A DNA stretch of 17,712 bases from Methylococcaceae bacterium (GTDB taxonomy: Bacteria > Pseudomonadota > Gammaproteobacteria > Methylococcales > Methylomonadaceae): the NCBI GenBank assembly GCA_013140465.1, contig JABFST010000090.1, positions 1-17,712 of the forward strand, in the 5' to 3' direction. The position numbers and the translations under genes are program-made. A model generated the notes under the pieces. It saw nothing but the letters and a program-made list of their open reading frames with translations. It ran no database searches and was not told where the DNA came from. Positions within the stretch are counted from its first letter, which is position 1. Every line of letters starts with the position of its first letter. Positions 1 to 8,363 of the stretch are shown here, in pieces.

Positions 1-1
1 C

Positions 2-1549
2 AGCTTGTTTCCCGAAATGTGGTTGTTCCCGAAGTGGTTGCCTGTGCATCCTTGGCGGTATTGGTGCCATAGCCGCATGGTGTATTTGCCGATGGCGTAT
101 TGCTATGCGCAACGCATTCAAGCCCCAGAAACCGAGTTGGTGTTGTCTTTGCGCCAAGAGTTGTATGTTGAAGACTTTAGCCGCATCGATTGGCCTAAAC
201 AGCGCAACGCCTTATGTCCTAAAGATGATTACACCAAGCTGTCGGCGGTGTTGAAGTGGATGAACGCGTTCACTAACGGCTATGAAAAAATCAAGTGCAG
301 TTGGCTACGCAATAAAGCTTGCCGCTATATTTTAAGCTACCTGAATGCCGAAGACGCGCAAACCGATTATGTCAATATTGGCCCGGTCAGCAAGGCCATC
401 AATTCTATTTGTAGCTGGCACGCTTACGGCAAAGATTCGCCGCAGTTCCAGCAGCATGTCGCGCGTTGGTATGATTATTTGTGGGTCGCCGAAGATGGCA
501 TGAAAATGAGCGGTTATAATGGTTCACAATTGTGGGATACGGCGTTTGCCACCCGCGCGATCCTGGAAAGCGATATAGGCGGGCTGTTTGCCGGAACTTT
601 GGCAAAAAGCCAGCAGTTTATTGATTATGCCCAAATTAACGCGGAACACCCGACCCACGCGGCGTTTTTCCGGCATCCTATGATTGGCAGCTGGCCTTTT
701 TCTACGCCTGAAAACGGTTGGCCTGTGGCCGATTGTACGGCGGAAGGCTTGAGTGCGGTGTTGGCTTTGCAACAATCAGGGCTGGTTACGGCAACGATTA
801 GCGGGGAACGTTTGCAACGCGCCGTGGATGTCATCCTGTCTTATCATAATGATGATGGCGGTTGGGCGACTTACGAGCGTAGCCGTGGCCCTAAATGGTT
901 AGAAAAGCTCAATCCGTCGGAAGTGTTTGCCGATATTATGATTGATTATTCTTGGACGGAATGCACCGCCGCTTGTGTGATTGCCTTAATGGACATGCAA
1001 GCCACCGCGCCAGAATATCGTCGTGACGAAGTCCGCGCTGCCATACGCCTAGGTTTGCAATTTATCCTCCAGCGCCAAAAAGCCGATGGTTCTTGGTATG
1101 GCGGCTGGGCCGTGTGTTTTACTTATGCCACTTGGTTTGCCGTGGAAGCCTTAAGCAAAGCCCTGGGCCAGGCGTATTTTGATGATGCCCAGATTGCCGC
1201 CAGCATCAAGCACGCGTGTAGCTTTTTGGTGGCTAAGCAAAAAGCGGATGGCGGTTGGGGGGAAACCTTCGAGTCTTGTGCTAAATTAGTGTATACCGAA
1301 GCCGACTGCTCGCAAGTCGTCAACACAGCTTGGGCGTTGCTGGCCTTGATGGCGGCGGATTATGGCGATAAGGCCGTAATCAGCACAGGCATCCAATTAT
1401 TATTGGCGCGGCAAACTGAATATGGCGATTGGCAACAGGAAAATATTTCCGGCGTTTTTAATTATAACTGTATGATAACCTATGCCAATTATAGGAATAT
1501 CTTTCCAATCTGGGCGTTGAGCCGATACCGCAGGCTATCCCACGCATGA
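2..1549 (+). CDS. osc: Oxidosqualene cyclase (lanosterol-type sterol synthase), 5'-truncated by the window edge
   Basis: Cyclises (3S)-2,3-oxidosqualene to a tetracyclic sterol, the committed step of sterol synthesis, as a monotopic membrane enzyme. The visible 515 codons match the C-terminal part of eukaryotic lanosterol synthases throughout. The catalytic acid lies in VADCTAEG (Asp codon 731-733), the DCTAE form of oxidosqualene cyclases rather than the DxDD form of squalene-hopene cyclases. Other signatures are WCHSRMVYLPM, SLRQELYVEDF, NGSQLWDTAF, NPSEVFADIMIDY and several QW-type repeats (QRQKADGSW, KQKADGGWGE, RQTEYGDW). By comparison with human LSS (catalytic Asp455) about 210 residues are missing upstream, so the reading frame enters from before base 1 and no start is visible. 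Product-steering positions are Tyr (515-517, human Thr381), Asn (713-715, human Cys449) and Val (725-727, human Val453). Val favours lanosterol; the Tyr is typical of cycloartenol synthases. Family certain; exact product inferred. Confidence 0.96.
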   Translation, partial: SLFPEMWLFPKWLPVHPWRYWCHSRMVYLPMAYCYAQRIQAPETELVLSLRQELYVEDFSRIDWPKQRNALCPKDDYTKLSAVLKWMNAFTNGYEKIKCSWLRNKACRYILSYLNAEDAQTDYVNIGPVSKAINSICSWHAYGKDSPQFQQHVARWYDYLWVAEDGMKMSGYNGSQLWDTAFATRAILESDIGGLFAGTLAKSQQFIDYAQINAEHPTHAAFFRHPMIGSWPFSTPENGWPVADCTAEGLSAVLALQQSGLVTATISGERLQRAVDVILSYHNDDGGWATYERSRGPKWLEKLNPSEVFADIMIDYSWTECTAACVIALMDMQATAPEYRRDEVRAAIRLGLQFILQRQKADGSWYGGWAVCFTYATWFAVEALSKALGQAYFDDAQIAASIKHACSFLVAKQKADGGWGETFESCAKLVYTEADCSQVVNTAWALLALMAADYGDKAVISTGIQLLLARQTEYGDWQQENISGVFNYNCMITYANYRNIFPIWALSRYRRLSHA

Positions 1550-1599
1550 CAACCGCAGCAACGCAGATTCAAGTCATTGAAACACAAAGCTTACTATGA
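1546..1599 (+). other. 17-codon mini-ORF bridging the cyclase and monooxygenase genes
   Basis: An ATG at 1546 overlaps the cyclase stop as ATGA (1546-1549). The frame reads MTTAATQIQVIETQSLL and stops at TGA 1597-1599, which overlaps the monooxygenase ATG as ATGA (1596-1599). It therefore fills the 46-nt gap exactly. I see no convincing Shine-Dalgarno sequence before either ATG. The arrangement suggests termination-reinitiation coupling that carries ribosomes from one sterol gene to the next. It could equally be chance, and the peptide itself need have no function. Confidence 0.35.
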
Positions 1600-2942
1600 A
1601 ATCAGAATTCGACATTTGTATTATCGGCGCAGGCATGGCAGGGGCGACCATTGCCGCTTATCTGGCCCCCAAAGGCATTAGGATTGCGTTAATAGACCAT
1701 TGTTATAAAGAAAAAAAACGCATAGTCGGCGAATTATTACAGCCGGGTGCAGTGGCATCGTTGGCGCAAATGGGCTTAGGGCATTTGTTGGACGGTTTTG
1801 ATGCCCAGCCTGTTGACGGTTATGCGTTGATTCAAGGCGATGAAAAAACCACTGTGCCATATCCGCCTGACTGCAAAGGGATGGGGCTGCATAATGGCCG
1901 ATTTTTACAGAAAATTAGGGCTAGTGCGTTGTTAAATAACACGGTCACGCAAATACACGGTAAAGCTTTGCAGTTATTGGAAAATGACCGCCACGAAATT
2001 ATCGGTGTCAGTTACCGCGAATCCATCACCTCGCAAATCAAAACCATCCACGCCCCGTTAACCATCACTAGCGATGGTTTTTTCTCCAATTTCCGCGAAC
2101 ATCTCAGCAACAACCAAAAAACCGTCACTTCGTATTTTATCGGCATTATCTTAAAAGACTGCGAGATGCCATTCCCTAAGCATGGGCATGTGTTTTTGTC
2201 GGGCCCTACGCCATTTATCTGCTATCCCATTTCCAATAACGAAGTGCGCTTGTTGATTGATTTTCCGGGCGAACAATTGCCCCGCAAACAGTTATTGCAA
2301 GACCATCTGGACACTAACGTGACCCCTTATATGCCCGCGTGTATGCGCCATAGCTACGAGCAAGCCCTGCAAGAAGGCGGCTTTAAAGTCATGCCCAACC
2401 ATTATATGGCTGCCAAACCGATTATCCGTAAAGGTGCGGTGATGTTGGGCGATGCCCTGAATATGCGCCACCCCTTAACGGGCGGCGGGTTGACGGCAGT
2501 GTTTTCGGACATCCAAATCTTAAGCGCACATTTGTTGGCAATGCCCGATTTTGGCAACACCGACTTAATTCACGAAAAAATCGAAGCCTATTACCGCGAT
2601 AGGCAACACGCCAATGCCAACTTGAATATTTTGGCAAACGCTTTATATGGCGTGATGTCGAATGATTTGCTGAAAACGGCGGTGTTTAAATATCTGCAAT
2701 GCGGTGGCGTTAATGCCCAAGAATCGATAGCGATTTTGGCAGGGCTAAACCGCAACCATTATTCATTAATCAAACAATTCTTCTTTTTGGCAATGTTTGG
2801 GGCGTTTGATTTAATCCGCGAAAATAGCTTAAATATCACCAAGGCCAGCAAGATTTTGGTGGATGCGTTTGCGATTATCAAACCGCTGGCTAAAAACGAG
2901 CTCTCGTTTGCTGCGGTGGTGAGCGGGTATTTTAAGAAATAG
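1596..2942 (+). CDS. sqmo: Squalene monooxygenase (squalene epoxidase)
   Basis: A 448-residue flavoprotein that epoxidises squalene to 2,3-oxidosqualene, the substrate of the cyclase encoded just upstream. The N-terminal Rossmann fold for FAD shows IIGAGMAGATIAAYL (residues 9-23). It is followed by the family motif RIVGELLQPGA (42-52), a DG motif in TSDGFFSNFR (158-167) and the second FAD motif GDALNMRHPLTGGGLTAVFS (285-304), almost identical to eukaryotic squalene epoxidase. Compared with the 574-residue human enzyme it lacks the roughly 100-residue N-terminal regulatory extension, as expected for bacterial forms. The hydrophobic C-terminal part (about 389-405) probably contacts the membrane. 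The DG motif has Ser where eukaryotes usually have Ala. The start follows the upstream mini-ORF by ATGA overlap, so coupled expression with the cyclase is likely. Needs O2, FAD and a reductase partner not seen in this window. Confidence 0.95.
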   Translation: MKSEFDICIIGAGMAGATIAAYLAPKGIRIALIDHCYKEKKRIVGELLQPGAVASLAQMGLGHLLDGFDAQPVDGYALIQGDEKTTVPYPPDCKGMGLHNGRFLQKIRASALLNNTVTQIHGKALQLLENDRHEIIGVSYRESITSQIKTIHAPLTITSDGFFSNFREHLSNNQKTVTSYFIGIILKDCEMPFPKHGHVFLSGPTPFICYPISNNEVRLLIDFPGEQLPRKQLLQDHLDTNVTPYMPACMRHSYEQALQEGGFKVMPNHYMAAKPIIRKGAVMLGDALNMRHPLTGGGLTAVFSDIQILSAHLLAMPDFGNTDLIHEKIEAYYRDRQHANANLNILANALYGVMSNDLLKTAVFKYLQCGGVNAQESIAILAGLNRNHYSLIKQFFFLAMFGAFDLIRENSLNITKASKILVDAFAIIKPLAKNELSFAAVVSGYFKK

Positions 2943-2962
2943 CGTGTGGGCCAGCCACACGC
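2942..2962. terminator. Hairpin between convergent sterol and dap genes, likely bidirectional terminator
   Basis: GCGTGTGG (2942-2949) pairs perfectly with CCACACGC (2955-2962) around a 5-nt loop, starting on the last base of the monooxygenase stop and lying 20 nt beyond the dapE stop. Both flanks are T-rich in the outgoing direction (TTTATG to the right; TATTTCTT on the minus strand). It is the only structure in the 40-nt convergent gap. The U-tracts are short, so efficiency is uncertain. Confidence 0.6.
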
Positions 2963-2982
2963 TTTATGTGATGCGGGTTTAG

Positions 2983-4460
<1,478 letters not shown>

Positions 4461-4465
4461 AAGGC

Positions 4466-4708
4466 TTATAACTGGCTGTTCAGCAATTCTTCAATACTGG
4501 GTAAGTCTTTATCGGCTTTGCAGCGTTTTTTGTATAAATCGACAAATTCCATAAAAGCTTGCTCCAAATCGGCAAGAATTTCTTCTTCATTCTCGCGTTC
4601 GTCATCGGGTACTTCGTCCGATTCTAAATAATCGCGTTGTAATTCCACTTCGCTGTTTAAGGCTAAAGTGGCATAAATCATGGCGTTATTGGAGATTTTT
4701 TCGTTCAT
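4466..4708 (-). CDS. Small acidic protein of unknown function
   Basis: An 80-residue protein that I do not recognise. It is strongly acidic: residues 28-43 are dominated by Glu and Asp, and the rest is predicted helix with regular Leu/Ile/Phe spacing, ending in SIEELLNSQL. No signal peptide or membrane segment is visible, and the only cysteine is in the basic patch YKKRCKADK. It is likely real. An AAGG ribosome-binding site lies 8 nt before the ATG, the gap to the YffB-like gene is only 5 nt, and it lies in line with the co-directional dap genes. Function cannot be read from the sequence; a small adaptor or regulator for the neighbouring proteins is only a guess. Confidence 0.7.
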   Translation of the reverse strand: MNEKISNNAMIYATLALNSEVELQRDYLESDEVPDDERENEEEILADLEQAFMEFVDLYKKRCKADKDLPSIEELLNSQL

Positions 4709-4745
4709 GGTGTAAACCTTGTCGTTAGGTGGTGGGCTATGCCCA

Positions 4746-5219
4746 TTAATCGGGGCTTCTAAAATGTATCGTCAAGCCTTGTAAAAAGTTTCTTAAAATT
4801 TGGTCGCCGCATTCGCGGTAATGCTTATGGCTTTTTTGCCTAAAGAACGAACTCAGCTCGCCTTTTGACAGCTCAAAATCCGCGAGCTTTAAGGTATTGA
4901 GCATGTCTTCTTCTTTAAATTCCAAGGCGATCCTCAGTTTTTTTAGGATGCCGTTATTATTCAGCGGTTCTGCTGCGGCTTGCGCCGCACCTGCGGGTGG
5001 TTCTTGTTTGCCGCGTTTGTAGATAATCAGGCCATCCAAAAACTGCCCCAAATGCTTGCTGTCGAGTTTAACAAAGTCAGCTTCATTGTCTTTTTTTAGC
5101 CAGTGCAGCAAGTCGTCGCGCGTCACTTCCGCCTCGCTTAAGGCAAATATCTCGATGACGGTTTGGTCTTTGAGGGCTAAGGCGTAGCGCACGCGGCGCA
5201 GGACATCGTTATTAATCAT
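4746..5219 (-). CDS. yehS: DUF1456 (YehS-like) protein with two tandem repeats
   Basis: A 157-residue cytosolic protein built from two copies of a roughly 65-residue helical module. The first begins NNDVLRRVRYALALKD (3-18), the second NNNGILKKLRIALEFKE (87-103). Each ends in a similar FLDGLIIYKRG or FLQGLTIHFR segment. An Ala/Pro-rich linker (about 71-86) separates them. This layout is that of the DUF1456/YehS family, widespread in gammaproteobacteria and without an established function. The gene starts about 130 nt after a strong hairpin that follows dapD, so it probably opens its own transcript that also carries the acidic protein, the YffB-like gene and dapE. No good Shine-Dalgarno precedes the ATG. 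A 5-bp hairpin (4733-4745) follows its stop but has no U-tract. Confidence 0.85.
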   Translation of the reverse strand: MINNDVLRRVRYALALKDQTVIEIFALSEAEVTRDDLLHWLKKDNEADFVKLDSKHLGQFLDGLIIYKRGKQEPPAGAAQAAAEPLNNNGILKKLRIALEFKEEDMLNTLKLADFELSKGELSSFFRQKSHKHYRECGDQILRNFLQGLTIHFRSPD

Positions 5220-5351
5220 AGTTTGGTCGGGTTAGGGTGGACTGGCAGGATAATCCCAAAATGGCGTGGCACTTTTTAATTATGCTTCTTGGCAATACAA
5301 CTAAGATTTTGCGGCATACTTGGCAACGTCTAAAGCCGTTGCACTCCGAAC

Positions 5352-5381
5352 ATGCCGCCATTCTCACAGGAATGGCGGCAT
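5352..5381. terminator. Perfect 12-bp hairpin downstream of dapD
   Basis: ATGCCGCCATTC (5352-5363) pairs with GAATGGCGGCAT (5370-5381) around a 6-nt loop. It lies 41 nt past the dapD stop and 132 nt before the DUF1456 ATG, on the transcribed minus strand. The stem is strong, but neither side is followed by a U-tract. It may be a transcript-stabilising 3' end, a pause or attenuation site, or a dispersed repeat rather than a classic intrinsic terminator. The rest of the 203-nt gap (5220-5422) shows no gene and no promoter I would defend. Confidence 0.5.
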
Positions 5382-5422
5382 CATTGCGGTCAATGGCAGG
5401 GGGTTAAACGCTGCGCAATAAA

Positions 5423-6241
5423 TTAATCCCGCAACAACTCATTAATCCCGGTTTTGCTACGCGTGCGTTCATCCACTTGTTTGATAATTACTGCACAATA
5501 CAGGCTATAGCTGCCGTCGGCGGAAGGTAGGTTGCCGGACACCACGACCGAACCGGCCGGAATGCGTCCGTAGCTGACTTCGCCAGTCATGCGGTTAAAG
5601 ATTTTAGTGCTTTGGCCGATATAAACGCCCATGGAAATAACGCAGCCGTCTTCGACGATAACGCCTTCAACGATTTCAGAACGCGCACCGATAAAGCAGT
5701 TGTCGCCAATAATGGTAGGGCCAGCTTGTAAGGGTTCCAAAACCCCGCCAATGCCAACGCCGCCGGACAAATGCACGTTTTTACCAATTTGTGCGCACGA
5801 GCCGACCGTCACCCAAGTGTCCACCATCGTGCCGCTGTCCACATACGCGCCTATGTTGACGTAAGACGGCATTAAAATCGCGCCCGGTGCAATGTAAGAA
5901 CCATGCCGTGCGACGGCATTAGGCACAACGCGTACCCCGGCTTTGGCAAAATCGGCTTCGGAATAGTGGGCGAATTTGGATTCCACTTTATCGTAATAAC
6001 GGGTGTTGCCGCCGTCCATCAGGCGGTTTTCATTAATCCTAAACGACAGCAACACGGCTTTTTTTAGCCATTGGTGCGTGACCCAATCGCCGTCGATTTT
6101 TTCGGCAACGCGCAACACGCCTTGATCGAGCAGGTTAAGGGTTTCTTTGACGGCAGCGCGGACTTCAGCGCTGACCGTGGCAGGGGTGATGTCGGCGCGG
6201 TATTCAAAGGCTTCGTTAATAAGGGTTTCAAGTTGTGACAT
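5423..6241 (-). CDS. dapD: Tetrahydrodipicolinate N-succinyltransferase
   Basis: Transfers succinyl from succinyl-CoA to 2,3,4,5-tetrahydrodipicolinate, the first step of the succinylase branch to diaminopimelate. At 272 residues it matches the 274-residue E. coli enzyme along its length. It has the N-terminal helical domain with [20 protein letters not shown], then the left-handed beta-helix of hexapeptide repeats from [20 protein letters not shown] through [20 protein letters not shown], and the conserved C-terminal [13 protein letters not shown] and YSLYCAV segments. Such enzymes act as cytosolic trimers. The start lies 7 nt after the dapC stop with an A/T-rich sequence and no clear Shine-Dalgarno between, so coupled translation with dapC is likely. 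The substrate's later conversions are carried out by DapC and DapE, both encoded in this cluster. Confidence 0.98.
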   Translation of the reverse strand: MSQLETLINEAFEYRADITPATVSAEVRAAVKETLNLLDQGVLRVAEKIDGDWVTHQWLKKAVLLSFRINENRLMDGGNTRYYDKVESKFAHYSEADFAKAGVRVVPNAVARHGSYIAPGAILMPSYVNIGAYVDSGTMVDTWVTVGSCAQIGKNVHLSGGVGIGGVLEPLQAGPTIIGDNCFIGARSEIVEGVIVEDGCVISMGVYIGQSTKIFNRMTGEVSYGRIPAGSVVVSGNLPSADGSYSLYCAVIIKQVDERTRSKTGINELLRD

Positions 6242-6248
6242 AGTATTA

Positions 6249-7448
6249 TTATTTTAAGGTGTTAAGAAAATGTTTGATGCGCACGGCGGCAGCTACACAG
6301 TCGGATAGCGGCGCAACCAAGGCGATCCTGACGTGGTTTTGCCCAGGGTTTTGCCCGTGGAAATCACGCGATAAAAAACTGCCCGGCAAAACGGTGACGT
6401 TTTCTTGGGCAAACAGTTGTTGGGCAAAATCGGTGTCGGCTATCGGCGTTTTTAGCCAGATATAAAAACCTGCTGGCGGTTTTTGGATGTCGGCAGTGTC
6501 TTTTAAGATGTCGATGACGGCGGCAAATTTTTCCCGATACAAGCGGCGGTTTTCGACGACATGCTGTTCATCTTGCCAAGCCGTGATGCTGGCATATTGG
6601 GTCGGCACAGGCAGGGCGCAGCCTTGGTAAGTGCGGTATTGGAAATAAGCCTGCAAAATCTCGGCATCCCCGGCGACAAACCCTGACCGCAAGCCCGGCG
6701 CATTCGAGCGTTTGGACAGGCTATGGAACACCACGCAACGTTTAAAATCGGTGTTGCCCATGTTATACGCCGATTGCAACAAGCCGACTGGCGGCTGGCT
6801 TTCGTCGTCATACAATTCGCTATAGCATTCGTCGGAGGCGATGACAAAATCATACTGTTCCGCCAGCCTGATAAGTTGCTCGTGGCGTGCTGAGCTGATG
6901 ATAGCCCCGCAAGGATTACCGGGGGAACAAATATACAGCAACTGGCAGCGTTGCCAAACGTCTGTCGGCACGCTGTCAAAATCGGGCAAATAGCCGTTGG
7001 CTTCGGGTGTGGCTAAAAAATACGGCTCTGCCCCCGCCAATAAGGCCGCGCCTTCATAGATTTGATAAAACGGGTTGGGCATGATGACGATGGGCTTGGC
7101 GCTGGCATCAAGCACGCATTGGGCAAACGAAAACAAGGCTTCACGCGTGCCACTAACTGGCAAGATTTGGGTTTCGGCATCCAAGTTATCTTCAGGGATT
7201 TGGTAGCGTGTTGCCAACCACGCGGCGATGGCTTGGCGTAATTCGGGGATGCCTTTGGTGGTCGGGTATTTGGACAAACCCGCACTGTGCGCTTGTAACG
7301 CCGCGCTGATAAACGGCGGCGTGGCATGGGCAGGTTCGCCGATGGACAAGACTATCGCGGATTTGTCGCTAGGCGGGACGACGCCCGCTTTCAATTGTGC
7401 CAGCCGTTCAAACGGGTAGGCGTGTAAGTTTTTTAAATGCGGGGTCAT
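6249..7448 (-). CDS. dapC: N-succinyl-diaminopimelate aminotransferase (class I/II PLP enzyme)
   Basis: PLP-dependent aminotransferase converting N-succinyl-2-amino-6-ketopimelate, the DapD product, to N-succinyl-LL-diaminopimelate with glutamate as donor. Residues typical of fold-type I enzymes are visible: [10 protein letters not shown] (35-44), SPGNPCG with Asn178, [10 protein letters not shown] with Asp206 and Tyr209, and the Schiff-base lysine Lys246 in [17 protein letters not shown]. The VRIAL segment near the C-terminus carries the arginine that binds the substrate carboxylate. The length, 399 residues, is normal, and the sequence resembles the DapC of Pseudomonas and Bordetella. In enterics ArgD does this job, so a dedicated DapC is typical of other proteobacteria. 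The ATG is 3 nt beyond the stop of the M48 protease gene and 7 nt separate it from dapD, indicating one transcript. The specific substrate is inferred from context plus family. Confidence 0.93.
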   Translation of the reverse strand: MTPHLKNLHAYPFERLAQLKAGVVPPSDKSAIVLSIGEPAHATPPFISAALQAHSAGLSKYPTTKGIPELRQAIAAWLATRYQIPEDNLDAETQILPVSGTREALFSFAQCVLDASAKPIVIMPNPFYQIYEGAALLAGAEPYFLATPEANGYLPDFDSVPTDVWQRCQLLYICSPGNPCGAIISSARHEQLIRLAEQYDFVIASDECYSELYDDESQPPVGLLQSAYNMGNTDFKRCVVFHSLSKRSNAPGLRSGFVAGDAEILQAYFQYRTYQGCALPVPTQYASITAWQDEQHVVENRRLYREKFAAVIDILKDTADIQKPPAGFYIWLKTPIADTDFAQQLFAQENVTVLPGSFLSRDFHGQNPGQNHVRIALVAPLSDCVAAAVRIKHFLNTLK

Positions 7449-7451
7449 GGT

Positions 7452-8234
7452 TTATTGGCAATGCGGTTGTTTTCCCGCCGTTTGGGCTTGCTGGTAAAGA
7501 CCCAAGGCTTGCGGCATGTGTTGTTCTAGGTTTTGGATGCGCGTGGCATGGGCGGGGTGGGTGGACATAAATTCCAAAGGTTGTTGGCCTTGGGTGGCTT
7601 GTGCCATCAACTGCCACAGCGTAACGCTTTGTTTGGGGTCAAAACCAGCCCTTGCCATTAAATCTACGCCGATCATATCCGCTTCACTTTCTTGGGTGCG
7701 GCTAAACGGCATCAACACGCCGTATTGCGCACCGACGCCCAGCAAACCAAATGCGGTTTGGCCTAAGGCGGTTTGCGGGGTGGTAACAGCTTGGATAAGG
7801 GCCATGCCTTGGTTGACCGCCAATTCTTGCGAGGCGCGTTCGTTGCTGTGTTTGGCTAAGACATGACCGATTTCGTGGCCGATGACCGCCGCCAGTTGGT
7901 CTTGGGTTTTGACTAAGGCAAGCATACCCGTGTGGATGCCAATTTTATTGCCGGGCAGGGCAAAGGCATTGGGTGATTTGTCTTCAAACACCACAACTTC
8001 CCAACTGCCGCCGACTTCTTTGATGAGGGCCTGGGCGATGCAACTGGCGGTTTGGTTATAGCGGCTGTTGCGGCTAATAGGGGTTTCTTTTTTTAGGGTG
8101 TCAAAGGCTTGTAGGCCCATTTGGTTGATTTGCGCATCGGGCATAAAGATAAGTTGGCTGCGGCCCGTGGGGCTGGTCAGACACGCGCTGAGCAAGCCGG
8201 ACAACAGTAAGACTGGGACTATTTTCTTGCACAT
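7452..8234 (-). CDS. M48-family zinc metalloprotease, lipoprotein (LoiP/YggG-like)
   Basis: A 260-residue periplasmic lipoprotein peptidase. The N-terminus MCKKIVPVLLLSGLLSAC is a short type II signal peptide with lipobox LSAC, lipidated Cys18. The +2 residue is Leu, so sorting to the outer membrane is expected. The mature part has RSQLIFMP, then the zinc motif HEIGH (His120, Glu121, His124) within AAVIGHEIGHVLAKHSNE, the third ligand in QESEADMIG (Glu184) and the conserved STHPAHATRI segment (224-233) seen in LoiP and Oma1-like M48 proteases. Relatives degrade or help fold misassembled outer-membrane proteins. It is the first gene of the minus-strand cluster, 3 nt before dapC, so co-transcription with dap genes is likely; why is unknown. 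Its 129-nt upstream gap contains no promoter I can place firmly. Confidence 0.93.
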   Translation of the reverse strand: MCKKIVPVLLLSGLLSACLTSPTGRSQLIFMPDAQINQMGLQAFDTLKKETPISRNSRYNQTASCIAQALIKEVGGSWEVVVFEDKSPNAFALPGNKIGIHTGMLALVKTQDQLAAVIGHEIGHVLAKHSNERASQELAVNQGMALIQAVTTPQTALGQTAFGLLGVGAQYGVLMPFSRTQESEADMIGVDLMARAGFDPKQSVTLWQLMAQATQGQQPLEFMSTHPAHATRIQNLEQHMPQALGLYQQAQTAGKQPHCQ

Positions 8235-8363
8235 ACAATAACCGTCGGTTGTATTTATTTAACAAGCGCCATTTTATCGTAAGTTGCGCTGGGGAGGCTG
8301 AAAAATCAAAGCATTGGGGGCTATCAAAGACTATCACTGGCGTGCCACAGTGCGCCAACGCGG

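Noticed and set aside
2..1549. Squalene-hopene cyclase
   Set aside because: The catalytic motif is DCTAE, not DxDD, and identity follows lanosterol synthases throughout; the neighbouring squalene monooxygenase supplies oxidosqualene.
8235..8363. Hairpin TGGCG/CGCCA (8338-8357) as terminator between the cyclase and protease genes
   Set aside because: Only 5 bp with a long loop and no U-tract on the minus strand.
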